From Rossellomorea vietnamensis (lineage in GTDB: Bacteria; Bacillota; Bacilli; Bacillales; Bacillaceae_B): a stretch of 64,000 nt of DNA. The stretch is taken from contig NZ_CP104558.1 in the NCBI RefSeq assembly GCF_025398035.1, positions 3,420,001 through 3,484,000 of the forward strand, written 5' to 3'. The position numbers were made by a program, and so were the translations under genes. The notes beneath the pieces were generated by a model. It had not been told where the DNA came from and searched no databases. It saw only the letters and a program-made list of their open reading frames with translations. This document shows, piece by piece, positions 50,748-59,006 of this stretch; the stretch's first letter is position 1; each line of letters starts with the position of its first letter.

Positions 50748-51404
50748 ATGAAAAAGCAGTTTGCCGTTATTGGATTAGGGAGATTTGGAGGGAATCTGGT
50801 TCAGGAGCTGGCTGATCTGGATGTGGAAGTGTTGGCCATCGATATTCATCATGATGTCGTACAGCACTACATCGACATCGCCACCCACGCTGTGCAGGCC
50901 AATGCCATGGATGAGTCGGTTTTGAAATCACTTGGTTTAAGGAACTTCGATCATGTGATCGTATCCTTCGGGGATAATATCGAAGCAAGTATCCTCACCA
51001 CGCTCCTTCTCAAGGAATTGGGGGTCAAGGAAGTGTGGGTGAAAGCATCGAATTCCTACCACCAGAAAGTACTGGACCGGATCGGTGCAGATAAGGTCAT
51101 TCATCCGGAGCGGGACATGGCAAGAAGGATCGCTCATCATATCACGTCTGAAAAGATCATCGATTATATCGAGCTTTCAAAAGAACACAGCATCGTAGAG
51201 GTCTATGCTTCCAAGAAGGTAGCCAATAAAACGTTGAATGAGCTCGACGTCCGTGCGAAATTCGGCTGTAATATCATCGCCATCCATCGGGGGGAAGAAG
51301 TCATTGTCTCTCCTTCTGCCGACGAGGTGGTTGAAATAGAGGATCTTCTGATCGTCATAGGACACAACCGGGATATCAATCGATTTGAAAAAGAAGGTGT
51401 ATAA
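50748..51404 (+). CDS. ktrA: Potassium uptake regulatory subunit KtrA
   Basis: 218 aa from the ATG at 50748 (GGAGG upstream). RCK-N Rossmann domain (about 1-135: FAVIGLGRFGGNLVQEL, the glycine motif; DIHHD) binds ATP/ADP/NAD(H), and RCK-C (about 140-218) is a regulatory domain known to bind c-di-AMP. KtrA forms an octameric ring under KtrB. The riboswitch and this RCK-C domain would provide two levels of c-di-AMP control. The stop is two bases before ktrB. Confidence 0.96.
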   Translation: MKKQFAVIGLGRFGGNLVQELADLDVEVLAIDIHHDVVQHYIDIATHAVQANAMDESVLKSLGLRNFDHVIVSFGDNIEASILTTLLLKELGVKEVWVKASNSYHQKVLDRIGADKVIHPERDMARRIAHHITSEKIIDYIELSKEHSIVEVYASKKVANKTLNELDVRAKFGCNIIAIHRGEEVIVSPSADEVVEIEDLLIVIGHNRDINRFEKEGV

Positions 51405-51406
51405 AG

Positions 51407-52729
51407 ATGAAGCAAAAGGTCATCCGGTTAAGTCCGCCGCAACTTCTTGTTGTGACCTTTCTATTTTTCATCATACTGGGAATGGGGCTCTTAAAGCTTC
51501 CTTTTGCCACCACTGAACAGATCTCATGGCTCGACGCATTGTTTACGACCACTTCCGCCATGACGGTGACGGGGCTTGCCGTGGTGGATACGGGAGGGGC
51601 CTTCACTCTGTTCGGGGAAGTGGTCGTCATGAGCCTGATCCAGATCGGAGGGCTCGGGATCATGTCCTTCGCGGTTTTGATTTTCATGATGCTTGGGAAG
51701 AAGATCGGCTTCAAAGAACGGTTACTCCTGCAACAGGCACTGAATCAGACTTCCGTAGGCGGGGTCATCAAGCTTGTGAAATATTTATTTATTTTTTCCT
51801 TTATCGTTGAGGGTTTTGCCGTTCTCTTATTAGCGACGGAATGGGTGCCGGAGTTTGGTTGGAAACGGGGCTTGTATGTCAGTATCTTTCACTCTATATC
51901 TGCGTTCAACAATGCCGGTTTTTCCCTGTTTTCCGACAGTCTGATGGGATATGTGGGAAGTCCGATCATCAACCTGACCATTTCGTTCCTATTTATATTA
52001 GGGGGGATCGGGTTCACGGTTTTGGTTGATTTATGGAAATCGAAAACGATCCGTCAATTATCCCTCCACACAAAAATCATGGTTATTGGAACCTTCCTGA
52101 TCAATGTCATCGCCTTCATGATGATATTCGTGTTGGAATTCAATAACCCGAACACCCTGGCTCAGCTGTCGCTTTCCGATAAGATATTCGCTTCCTACTT
52201 TCAAGCGGTCACCCCCCGTACAGCGGGATTCAACTCCCTTGATTACGGAAACATGGAGCGTTCCACGCTGCTCTTTACGATTTTATTAATGTTTATAGGA
52301 GCCGGAAGTGCCTCCACAGGCGGGGGGATCAAGCTGACAACCTTTGTGGTCATCTCATTGAGTATGATTGCCTTTTTAAAAGAAAAAAAAGAAATTCGGA
52401 TTTTCAGGCGTACAATTGATCAAGCTCATATTTTCAAAGCTTTGGCTCTGTCGATGATCAGTGTGCTGCTGGTGTTCACCGCGCTTTTTTTCCTGGAAAT
52501 GACGGAACATGATGCATCGTTCCTGTCCCTTGTGTTTGAAGTGGTGTCTGCCTTCGGTACGGTGGGCTTGTCCATGGGGATTACGGGTTCCCTTTCTGCG
52601 ATTGGAAAGTGGATTATCATCGTTGTGATGTTCGCAGGTAAACTCGGACCCCTTACACTTGCGTTCTCCCTGTCACGACCTGACAAAGAGAAGATCCGGT
52701 ATCCGAAAGAAGATATATTAACAGGTTAA
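51407..52729 (+). CDS. ktrB: Potassium uptake channel subunit KtrB
   Basis: 440 aa TrkH/KtrB-type channel with four pseudo-repeats of M1-P-M2. Selectivity-loop sequences such as TTSAMTVTGLAVVDTG, SISAFNNAGFSLFSD, TPRTAGFNSLDYG and VSAFGTVGLSMGITG each contribute one filter turn with a Gly. It takes up K+ (Na+-dependent in B. subtilis KtrAB). The operon ktrA-ktrB behind the c-di-AMP riboswitch is the same as B. subtilis yuaA-yubG. Confidence 0.96.
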   Translation: MKQKVIRLSPPQLLVVTFLFFIILGMGLLKLPFATTEQISWLDALFTTTSAMTVTGLAVVDTGGAFTLFGEVVVMSLIQIGGLGIMSFAVLIFMMLGKKIGFKERLLLQQALNQTSVGGVIKLVKYLFIFSFIVEGFAVLLLATEWVPEFGWKRGLYVSIFHSISAFNNAGFSLFSDSLMGYVGSPIINLTISFLFILGGIGFTVLVDLWKSKTIRQLSLHTKIMVIGTFLINVIAFMMIFVLEFNNPNTLAQLSLSDKIFASYFQAVTPRTAGFNSLDYGNMERSTLLFTILLMFIGAGSASTGGGIKLTTFVVISLSMIAFLKEKKEIRIFRRTIDQAHIFKALALSMISVLLVFTALFFLEMTEHDASFLSLVFEVVSAFGTVGLSMGITGSLSAIGKWIIIVVMFAGKLGPLTLAFSLSRPDKEKIRYPKEDILTG

Positions 52730-52736
52730 AAAGAAT

Positions 52737-52792
52737 AAAATCGGCTTGTCCGTTTTACCTTTATTGGGTGAAGCGGGGAAGTCGATTTTTTT
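52737..52792 (+). terminator. Terminator after ktrB
   Basis: AAAATCGGCTT (52737-52747) pairs with AAGTCGATTTTTTT (52779-52792), one G-U pair, over a loop with a possible inner stem. Confidence 0.85.
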
Positions 52793-52875
52793 ATAAAACC
52801 AGCAAGAATTCATCCATGACCACGCATGAGGCTAAAAACCATCTTATTAAGCGTTTTCATCATGGGTTACTGACA

Positions 52876-52904
52876 TTGACGAAAGCGTTGCACGGGATTA
52901 TACT
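52876..52904 (+). promoter_or_regulatory. Sigma-A promoter for serC-serA
   Basis: TTGACG (52876-52881), 17-base spacer, TATACT (52899-52904). The expected start leaves a leader of only about 28 nt before the TTG start of serC. Confidence 0.8.
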
Positions 52905-52938
52905 GTTGAAAAATTCTGAACTTTTGGTGGTGCTATTG

Positions 52939-54018
52939 TTGAAGCGTGTGTATAACTTTTCTGCTGGTCCTGCTGTGTTGCCTGAGCCCGTGTTAAAGAA
53001 GGTTCAAGATGAATTATTGAATTATCGGGAAACGGGCATGTCCGTGATGGAATTGAGTCATCGGTCTGCCCCTTTCCAAAATATAATAGAAGAAGCACAA
53101 GGCTTACTCCGTGAACTGCTTTCGATTCCTGACGATTATAGAGTTGTCTTCATGCAGGGGGGAGCTTCCCTTCAGTTCTCCATGATTCCTCTTAATCTTC
53201 TCGGTGAAGGACAGGGAGCGGATTACATCGTGACAGGAAGCTGGTCGAAGAAAGCCGTTAAAGAGGCGGAGAAAGTCGGGGATATCCGAACGCTGTCTCT
53301 CAAAGAACCCTTTGAGATCCCGGTCTATACACCAGAAGATTTTTCACCGGAATCAAGCTATGTACATATCACATCTAATAATACAATCGAAGGGACACGG
53401 TTTCATAAATACCCTGATACAGGGCGTATTCCCCTTATAGCCGACATGTCATCCCATATCCTGTCTGAAAAAATAGATGTTTCCTCTTTCGGGCTCATTT
53501 ATGCCGGTGCCCAGAAGAACCTTGGTCCATCCGGTGTGACCGTGGCCATCATTCGCGACAGTCTGATCGGGAAGGCACCCGATACTTGTCCGACCATGAT
53601 GAACTACGAAACATATGTGAAGCATGATTCTCTCTTCAATACGCCACCGACCTTTTCCATCTACGTTCTGAAACTAGTACTGGAATGGGTGAAAGAGAAC
53701 GGGGGAGTGGAAGGGATGCAGGAGCATAATGAGAGGAAAGCTGCCCTTCTTTACAACTGTATTGATGAATCATCATTATTTCACAATCCCGTACCGGAGA
53801 AAAATCGTTCCTTGATGAACATTCCTTTTTCGACGGGCAATGATGAACTGGATGCGGATTTTTTAAAGGGAGCCAAAGCGGAGGGGTTTGAATTTTTAAA
53901 AGGTCACCGATCCGTTGGTGGAATGAGGGCGAGTCTTTACAATGCCATGCCACTTGAAGGAGTGAAGTCGCTGGTCGATTTCATGAAAAAATTTGAATCT
54001 GATCGAGGAGGATGTTGA
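52939..54018 (+). CDS. serC: Phosphoserine aminotransferase
   Basis: 359 aa from the TTG at 52939, chosen because the SerC N-terminus KRVYNFSAGPAVLPEPV begins right there and GGTGGTG lies upstream; the promoter just before it rules out the longer frame from 52768. PLP enzyme of the class V aminotransferases, converting 3-phosphohydroxypyruvate to phosphoserine. YAGAQKNLGPSGV contains the PLP Lys. It also acts in pyridoxal phosphate synthesis in some bacteria. serA follows after two bases, so the two successive serine steps form one operon. Confidence 0.95.
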   Translation: MKRVYNFSAGPAVLPEPVLKKVQDELLNYRETGMSVMELSHRSAPFQNIIEEAQGLLRELLSIPDDYRVVFMQGGASLQFSMIPLNLLGEGQGADYIVTGSWSKKAVKEAEKVGDIRTLSLKEPFEIPVYTPEDFSPESSYVHITSNNTIEGTRFHKYPDTGRIPLIADMSSHILSEKIDVSSFGLIYAGAQKNLGPSGVTVAIIRDSLIGKAPDTCPTMMNYETYVKHDSLFNTPPTFSIYVLKLVLEWVKENGGVEGMQEHNERKAALLYNCIDESSLFHNPVPEKNRSLMNIPFSTGNDELDADFLKGAKAEGFEFLKGHRSVGGMRASLYNAMPLEGVKSLVDFMKKFESDRGGC

Positions 54019-54020
54019 GA

Positions 54021-55196
54021 ATGATTTCAATCAATACGTACAACGCCATCAGTCAAAGCGGATTATCACTGATCGAGGACGACCTGAACTATCATTTGAA
54101 TGGAAACGGGGACCCGGATGGAATCCTCGTCAGATCGAAAAACCTTCATGATTACGATTTCCCCGCTTCCGTCAAGGCCATTGCCCGTGCAGGAGCGGGA
54201 GTCAATAATATCCCCATCGATCTCTGTACGGAAAAGGGGATTGTCGTTTTCAATACACCCGGGGCCAATGCGAATGCCGTAAAGGAGCTGGTCCTTGCCA
54301 ATCTGATTGCTTCCTCCCGTAATCTGTATTCTGCCGTAGGCTGGACAAACTCGTTAAGAGATTCGGAAGGTGATGTCCCGGGTGTCGTGGAAGCGAAGAA
54401 AAAGGAATTCGTAGGAAGTGAAATCAAAGGCAAGAAGCTCGGGGTCGTAGGCTTGGGGGCGATCGGTGTCCTCGTCGCCAACGATGCCCTTGCCCTCGGG
54501 ATGGATGTAGTCGCTTACGATCCATTTATCTCCGTCGATGCTGCATGGCGTTTATCCCAGGATGTGAAGCGGGCTCATCAGATTGAAGAAGTGTGGGCAG
54601 AATGTGATTTCGTTACGCTGCACATCCCTCTCACGGACAAAACGGCAAGCTTTGTAAGCGAAGGTGCCTTTGGGAAAATGAAAAAAGGAATGACGATCCT
54701 GAACTTTTCAAGGGGTGAGCTGGTGGAAGAAGATGCCATGGCCGCTGCATTGGAATCAGGAATCGTGCGAAAATATGTGACGGATTTTCCGAATGAAAAG
54801 GTCCTTGCCATGAAAAATGTCGTGCCGGTCCCTCATCTAGGTGCTTCTACCGTCGAATCGGAAGAAAACTGTGCCATCATGGCCACCAAACAGCTGAAAA
54901 CCTATCTTGAAACCGGGAATATCAAGCATGCCGTCAACCTCCCGGACGTCGAGCTTCCGTACAGCGGAAAGATGAGAGTGACGGTCATGCATCAGAACAT
55001 CCCGAACATGGTGGGGCAAATCGCCACGGTCCTCTCAGGTTACGCAGTCAACATCGCCGATATGATCAACCGCAGTAAGAACACGTGGGCATACACCATG
55101 ATCGACCTTGACCAGAAATTGGCGGACGATGAACAGGCCGAAGTGAAACAAAAAATGAAGAACATCACCGGCGTCGTTTCCGTGCGTCTCATATAA
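54021..55196 (+). CDS. serA: D-3-phosphoglycerate dehydrogenase, short form
   Basis: 391 aa from the ATG at 54021 (GGAGG nine to ten bases upstream); the ATG at 54012 is too close to the ribosome site. NAD-binding domain with GVVGLGAIG near residue 140, catalytic-domain blocks GAGVNNIP and VPHLGAST (catalytic His region), and a C-terminal ACT domain (about 318-391, MRVTVMHQNIPNMVGQIATV) for serine feedback. It lacks the extra ASB domain of the long form, including that of B. subtilis SerA. It oxidises 3-phosphoglycerate, the first step to serine. Confidence 0.93.
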   Translation: MISINTYNAISQSGLSLIEDDLNYHLNGNGDPDGILVRSKNLHDYDFPASVKAIARAGAGVNNIPIDLCTEKGIVVFNTPGANANAVKELVLANLIASSRNLYSAVGWTNSLRDSEGDVPGVVEAKKKEFVGSEIKGKKLGVVGLGAIGVLVANDALALGMDVVAYDPFISVDAAWRLSQDVKRAHQIEEVWAECDFVTLHIPLTDKTASFVSEGAFGKMKKGMTILNFSRGELVEEDAMAAALESGIVRKYVTDFPNEKVLAMKNVVPVPHLGASTVESEENCAIMATKQLKTYLETGNIKHAVNLPDVELPYSGKMRVTVMHQNIPNMVGQIATVLSGYAVNIADMINRSKNTWAYTMIDLDQKLADDEQAEVKQKMKNITGVVSVRLI

Positions 55197-55202
55197 AGTG
55201 AA

Positions 55203-55236
55203 AAACACTCCCTCGCGTGATGAGGGAGTGTTTTTA
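55203..55236 (+). terminator. Terminator after serA
   Basis: AACACTCCCTC pairs with GAGGGAGTGTT across GCGTGAT, then TTTTA. Confidence 0.95.
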
Positions 55237-55409
55237 TCAACCTTACTATCTTAAAAAAATGTGGACAGGCAATCCTCACGTATCATTCCTCCGTAAAATA
55301 CCATATTAGTAAGAGAAGTAGAAAAGGATAAGCCACCAATCGTTGCATCGGCCGACTCTCCTTGATACTATTTTCATAAAATAAAGATAATCAGTGAGAG
55401 GAGAATACC

Positions 55410-56051
55410 ATGGGAATTCATCATTATTTTAAAAGCTTATCAGACCTCGAGACGCTCATCCGCTGTCCGGGTCGCTTCAAATACCACGAGCATAATGTGG
55501 CCAGCCATTCCTTTAAAGTAACAAAAATCGCCCAGTTTCTTGGGACGGTGGAGGAACAGAACGGAAAAGAACTGGATTGGAAAGCCCTCTATGAAAAAGC
55601 ATTGAATCATGATTATGCAGAACTGTTCACCGGAGATATCAAAACACCTGTGAAATATGCTTCGGGAAAATTACGGGAGCTCTTCAGCCAGGTGGAGGAT
55701 CAGATGGTGAATAAATTCATCACAACGGAGTTCCCGCCGCAATTCCAGGAAGTGTACCGGGAACGGTTTAAAGAGGGGAAGGATGAGACACTGGAAGGAA
55801 GGATTTTATCCGTCGCAGATAAAATCGACCTTTTATATGAGTCTTTTGGTGAAATCCAAAAAGGAAATCCTGAACCATTGTTTATTGAAATCTATCAGGA
55901 GGCACTGACCACCATCGTAAAATATAAGGACATGGATTGCGTTCAATACTTCTTAGAATACATCCTTCCTGATATGCTGTCCGAGAAATTCATCCCCCAT
56001 CATGAGCTGAAAGAACGGACACAGAAACTGATCCGGGATGCTGAAGAATAA
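55410..56051 (+). CDS. HD-domain hydrolase (YfbR-like)
   Basis: 213 aa. HD superfamily: metal ligands in HEHNVASHSFKV (about residues 28-40) and LNHDYAELFTGDI (HD, about 72-84), plus a conserved Asp in VADKIDLLYE near residue 137. YfbR of E. coli is a 5'-deoxynucleotidase of this fold; the precise substrate here is unknown. GAGAGGAG precedes the ATG. It stands between serA and csbA with its own start. Confidence 0.85.
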   Translation: MGIHHYFKSLSDLETLIRCPGRFKYHEHNVASHSFKVTKIAQFLGTVEEQNGKELDWKALYEKALNHDYAELFTGDIKTPVKYASGKLRELFSQVEDQMVNKFITTEFPPQFQEVYRERFKEGKDETLEGRILSVADKIDLLYESFGEIQKGNPEPLFIEIYQEALTTIVKYKDMDCVQYFLEYILPDMLSEKFIPHHELKERTQKLIRDAEE

Positions 56052-56059
56052 GAACCCCC

Positions 56060-56088
56060 TTTCCAGATAGGGGAAACTTCGGTAGAAT
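56060..56088 (+). promoter_or_regulatory. Candidate sigma-A promoter for csbA
   Basis: TTTCCA (56060-56065), 17-base spacer, TAGAAT (56083-56088). B. subtilis csbA is sigma-B controlled, but I find no good sigma-B match here. Confidence 0.45.
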
Positions 56089-56123
56089 ATGTGTTATTCC
56101 CTTATTTACAAGGAGAGTTGAAC

Positions 56124-56354
56124 GTGTCCAAAATTATTTTAGGCTTATTTTTACCGGGATTGCTTGTCGTTCTGTTCACACGGGTGACGTATAATCATTA
56201 TGTCGGCTTGATCCTGACCGTTGCCCTCATAGCGGCTTCGGTGTCGAAGGGATATACGGACTCCTGGTTGCTCATAGTCATAGACGCGGCATCGCTCACC
56301 GCCGGATTCTGGTATAGTGACCGGATGATGAAAAAAGCGAAGAGAAGTGCATAG
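56124..56354 (+). CDS. csbA: CsbA family membrane protein
   Basis: 76 aa from the GTG at 56124 (CAAGGAGAG upstream); this gives the same length and N-terminal pattern as B. subtilis CsbA, while the frame back to 56091 has no ribosome site. Two or three membrane segments with KIILGLFLPGLLVVLFTRVT, the AASVSKGYTDSWLLIVIDAAS centre and a short basic tail. In B. subtilis csbA is a general-stress gene next to uvrB. Function unknown. A strong two-way terminator follows. Confidence 0.85.
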   Translation: MSKIILGLFLPGLLVVLFTRVTYNHYVGLILTVALIAASVSKGYTDSWLLIVIDAASLTAGFWYSDRMMKKAKRSA

Positions 56355-56361
56355 GCACGAC

Positions 56362-56402
56362 AAAAAACAAGGCCATCCTTTTCGGACGGCCTTGTTTTTT
56401 TA
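56362..56402. terminator. Bidirectional terminator between csbA and the amidase gene
   Basis: AAAAAACAAGGCC-A-TCC pairs with GGA-C-GGCCTTGTTTTTT around TTTTC; A-run and T-run on both sides serve both converging genes. Confidence 0.93.
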
Positions 56403-58415
56403 TCGTTTATGGTGATGCTGATGTTTGGGATTCTCCACAACATCCACATCTTCCGCTCTTACAAAGGCAAGACGGTGATTGAGGTGAATCAGATAAAATT
56501 CATCGTCTCCCCAGACGATCTTGTGGGTCGTCTCCGGATTGTACGTATAAACAGGTGCGCTGTAATAGCTTCCTTTCACTTTCTCGGTGGCGACATATTT
56601 CTGTCCCGGCGTGAGTGTATATTGAAGGACATCCATCCCTCTAACCGGAATGCCGTCAGGAAAGGCTTCTGCTTCGGGATAAGCCAATCCGTAAACAGGG
56701 ATTTCTGTTTTCCCTTCTTTCGGAGTGATGACGATCCCTGAACCTTTTGTCGTGTTTTTTCCTTTTGGATTGTAGAACCACGCTTTTTGGGCTCCATACC
56801 AGATCGCTGTCCAGTCCCCTTGGTCTTCAGCCTTATAAAACGTTTGACCTGTTACGGCCTTATTTCCCCAATTCGACGCATCTAAAGGATGGGCATTCGG
56901 AAGTGCCGCGTCTTTGATAAGGGGAGCATCAAAGCTTGGTGCACTATACAGATAGACGAAGTTTGCCGATTGCTTTGGAACGGGCTCACCGGTCGGTGTC
57001 TGAAGATCCGGCATGTTCTTGTTGAAGTTTGGATTGATCTGAACTACGTCTTTTTGCTTTTTCCCCGACTCAAGTGGTGCCCCCAAAATCTTCATATAAT
57101 GTGCCCAATCCCAGAATGGGCCCGGATCCCAGTGCATGGTGGACTGTCTGGCTGCGGATGTACCCGGCACTTCATCATGGGCGATGATATGATCCCGGTC
57201 CAATGGGATATTGTACTCCCTGGCCAGATGCTTTACTAAACGTGCGGAGGCATGATACAGCTGCTCGTTGTACCAGTCTGCCCCTTCAATGGCGATTCCT
57301 TCATGTTCGATCCCGATACTCTTCGAATTGAAATACCAGTTGCCCGCATGCCATGCTACATCTTTATTATCAATCATTTGAGTGATATCGCCATCTGAAG
57401 AGCGGATCACATAGTGGGCGGAAGCCTGGGTCGTTTCCCGCTGAAACACGGTTTTGGTTAGATCATAGCTGATTTCCGTATCGTGGAGGACGATGTACTT
57501 GATCTCCTGGTTATCATGTGGACGGTTGGCTTTGTCGTAGTTGCCGTAAGACCACTCATAGAATGTTCCGTCATGATTGATTTTCTTGTAAGCTGCCGGG
57601 ACATAATGACAGGCAAGGCCTTTCGGACAATCGGCCTTGTTTTCTTCGCCGTCTGATTTTAAGTGTAATGGATTGATGGTTTCTTTATCGGGAGTGATCT
57701 GTTTTGGAGCGAGATGGATGGAAGAGCCATCCTCTGTCTGTTTCGCCGCTCCATTGTTGATCGTTTCATACACTCGATCGGCAAAATCCCTTGCTCCCGC
57801 CTCGTCGGAAGAACCACTGTATTTCGCCACGGCCCCGTACCAATCGTCAAGGCCCTTCGGCTTTTTACCGACCGTCTGATCCGCATATTTTGCAAGTAAG
57901 GCCGCAGCTCCGCGGATGTTTTGTTTTTGATCTTTTTTTAGATCCCCGGATGGGAGGGAGAGCAGGTCCGCCGCTGCGGTTAATGTGTGAAGGGAAGGAT
58001 CTGAAAGAGAAATATCTGCTTGCTTCCCAGTTGGCACAACACCCTGCATGGGAGCGTCTTCTTTTCCTGATAGAAACATATGAAGCGGATTGTCCGATGT
58101 GTCAGGACCTTCCAAGTTGTCCACATTGACATCCGTCAGATGCATCAACCCGTAGCCGCCGGAAGCGCTTGGCTTACCGCCGTGATGCTCCCATAACGAC
58201 ATGTTATACCCCACTGCAAGGAGTATTTCAACGGGTACGTCAAATTCTTGAGCGGCTTGTCGGAATGCCTTCTGTAATTCGGATGAATCCACCGTGGCCG
58301 CACGTGCAATTCCTTGAGAAGAAAGGGATGGGGACAATGGTGTCATGGCGGAACCTAGTAAGAACCCCGTTAAACTGAGACTGCCTGCAACTTTCAACCA
58401 TTTTGATTTTTTCAT
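56400..58415 (-). CDS. Secreted N-acetylmuramoyl-L-alanine amidase with lysozyme-like N-terminal domain
   Basis: 671 aa, minus strand, start 58415 with AGGAGG five bases upstream. Signal peptide about 1-40 (LKVAGSLSLTGFLLGSAM, cleavage near ARAATVD). Residues about 45-225 read like a lysozyme/SLT-type helical domain (AAQEFDVPVEILLAVGYNMS, GGYGLMHLTD). The amidase_2 (PGRP-like) domain is about 305-450: KYIVLHDTE with the first zinc His, SIGIEHEG, and HIIAHDEVPGT with later ligands. The last 200 residues (SH3-like pieces, YLYSAPSFDAPLI) probably bind the wall. It cuts the bond between muramic acid and L-Ala in peptidoglycan. Single-gene unit. Confidence 0.88.
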   Translation of the reverse strand: MKKSKWLKVAGSLSLTGFLLGSAMTPLSPSLSSQGIARAATVDSSELQKAFRQAAQEFDVPVEILLAVGYNMSLWEHHGGKPSASGGYGLMHLTDVNVDNLEGPDTSDNPLHMFLSGKEDAPMQGVVPTGKQADISLSDPSLHTLTAAADLLSLPSGDLKKDQKQNIRGAAALLAKYADQTVGKKPKGLDDWYGAVAKYSGSSDEAGARDFADRVYETINNGAAKQTEDGSSIHLAPKQITPDKETINPLHLKSDGEENKADCPKGLACHYVPAAYKKINHDGTFYEWSYGNYDKANRPHDNQEIKYIVLHDTEISYDLTKTVFQRETTQASAHYVIRSSDGDITQMIDNKDVAWHAGNWYFNSKSIGIEHEGIAIEGADWYNEQLYHASARLVKHLAREYNIPLDRDHIIAHDEVPGTSAARQSTMHWDPGPFWDWAHYMKILGAPLESGKKQKDVVQINPNFNKNMPDLQTPTGEPVPKQSANFVYLYSAPSFDAPLIKDAALPNAHPLDASNWGNKAVTGQTFYKAEDQGDWTAIWYGAQKAWFYNPKGKNTTKGSGIVITPKEGKTEIPVYGLAYPEAEAFPDGIPVRGMDVLQYTLTPGQKYVATEKVKGSYYSAPVYTYNPETTHKIVWGDDEFYLIHLNHRLAFVRAEDVDVVENPKHQHHHKR

Positions 58416-58844
58416 ACATTCCTCCTGTGCTTATGTAGTTTAGCTGAATCTATTAAAAAGCTTATAGAATAATAGACTGAATAGTCAATCAATTATTGGA
58501 TATATGCCTAGATGAATAATTCATGAAAGTGGAAATGAGGGGAGAAATGATTGAATTGTGGATAAAGAGTGAATTATGTGAATAACAAAGCATCTCCCAT
58601 GGTTATTCACAGTTTGAAATCGAATACAGGGGATTTGTTCACAAGAAATTTGACGAAATGTGTATAAGATTACGTATTTTCCACAAGCAAAGCTAACTTA
58701 TGCACATGGTTATACACAGGTTGTGCATAGAAATGTTCGAATGGTGTCGAAAAAAGATGGTCATAACTCTCGGCTCTGTCGAATGTAAAATTCTCAGCTG
58801 TTTCTTTCTCAAAATGGAAAGTTATCCACAGTGTTGATAGATTT

Positions 58845-58860
58845 GGAGGTCCGTCCCTCA
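58845..58860. repeat. Solo GGGACGGACC-family repeat
   Basis: GGAGGTCCGTCCCTCA lies between the last perfect DnaA box and the LexA box upstream of uvrB. Confidence 0.65.
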
Positions 58861-58870
58861 AAAAGAAAAA

Positions 58871-58884
58871 CGAACTTTTGTTCG
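58871..58884. promoter_or_regulatory. LexA (SOS) operator
   Basis: CGAACTTTTGTTCG matches the Bacillus LexA/DinR consensus CGAAC-N4-GTTCG exactly in both half sites. It lies just upstream of the uvrB promoter, as expected for SOS control of uvrBA. Confidence 0.95.
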
Positions 58885-58891
58885 CTTATTA

Positions 58892-58922
58892 TTGGTTAAT
58901 AAGGAAGGAAATGTGGTAGAAT
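58892..58922 (+). promoter_or_regulatory. uvrBA promoter
   Basis: TGGTAGAAT gives an extended -10 (TAGAAT at 58917-58922 with TG at 58914-58915); TTGGTT at 58892-58897 is a possible -35 with a long, 19-base spacer. The LexA box lies just before it. Confidence 0.6.
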
Positions 58923-59006
58923 GTGTATAAATGAATGTGCAGTGTTTAAGATGGGTATAAGTAGGTAAATACAAGGTAGCAGTCCTTTATTATAGGAGGT
59001 TTCACG

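Larger units (their letters stand above)
58557..58930. promoter_or_regulatory. Cluster of DnaA-box-like 9-mers
   Basis: Perfect TTATCCACA at 58822-58830 (+) and 58557-58565 (-). One mismatch: 58577-58585 (-), 58603-58611 (+), 58659-58667 (-), 58677-58685 (+), 58698-58706 (+), 58710-58718 (+), 58922-58930 (-). Weaker ones lie at 58636-58644 and 58722-58730. Nine good boxes in about 375 nt is far above chance, comparable to the DnaA-box clusters of Bacillus chromosomes. Confidence 0.85.

Noticed and set aside
58557..58930. DnaA-box cluster as the chromosomal origin
   Set aside because: No dnaA, dnaN, gidA or rpmH genes nearby and no clear DNA-unwinding element; a secondary DnaA-box cluster fits better.
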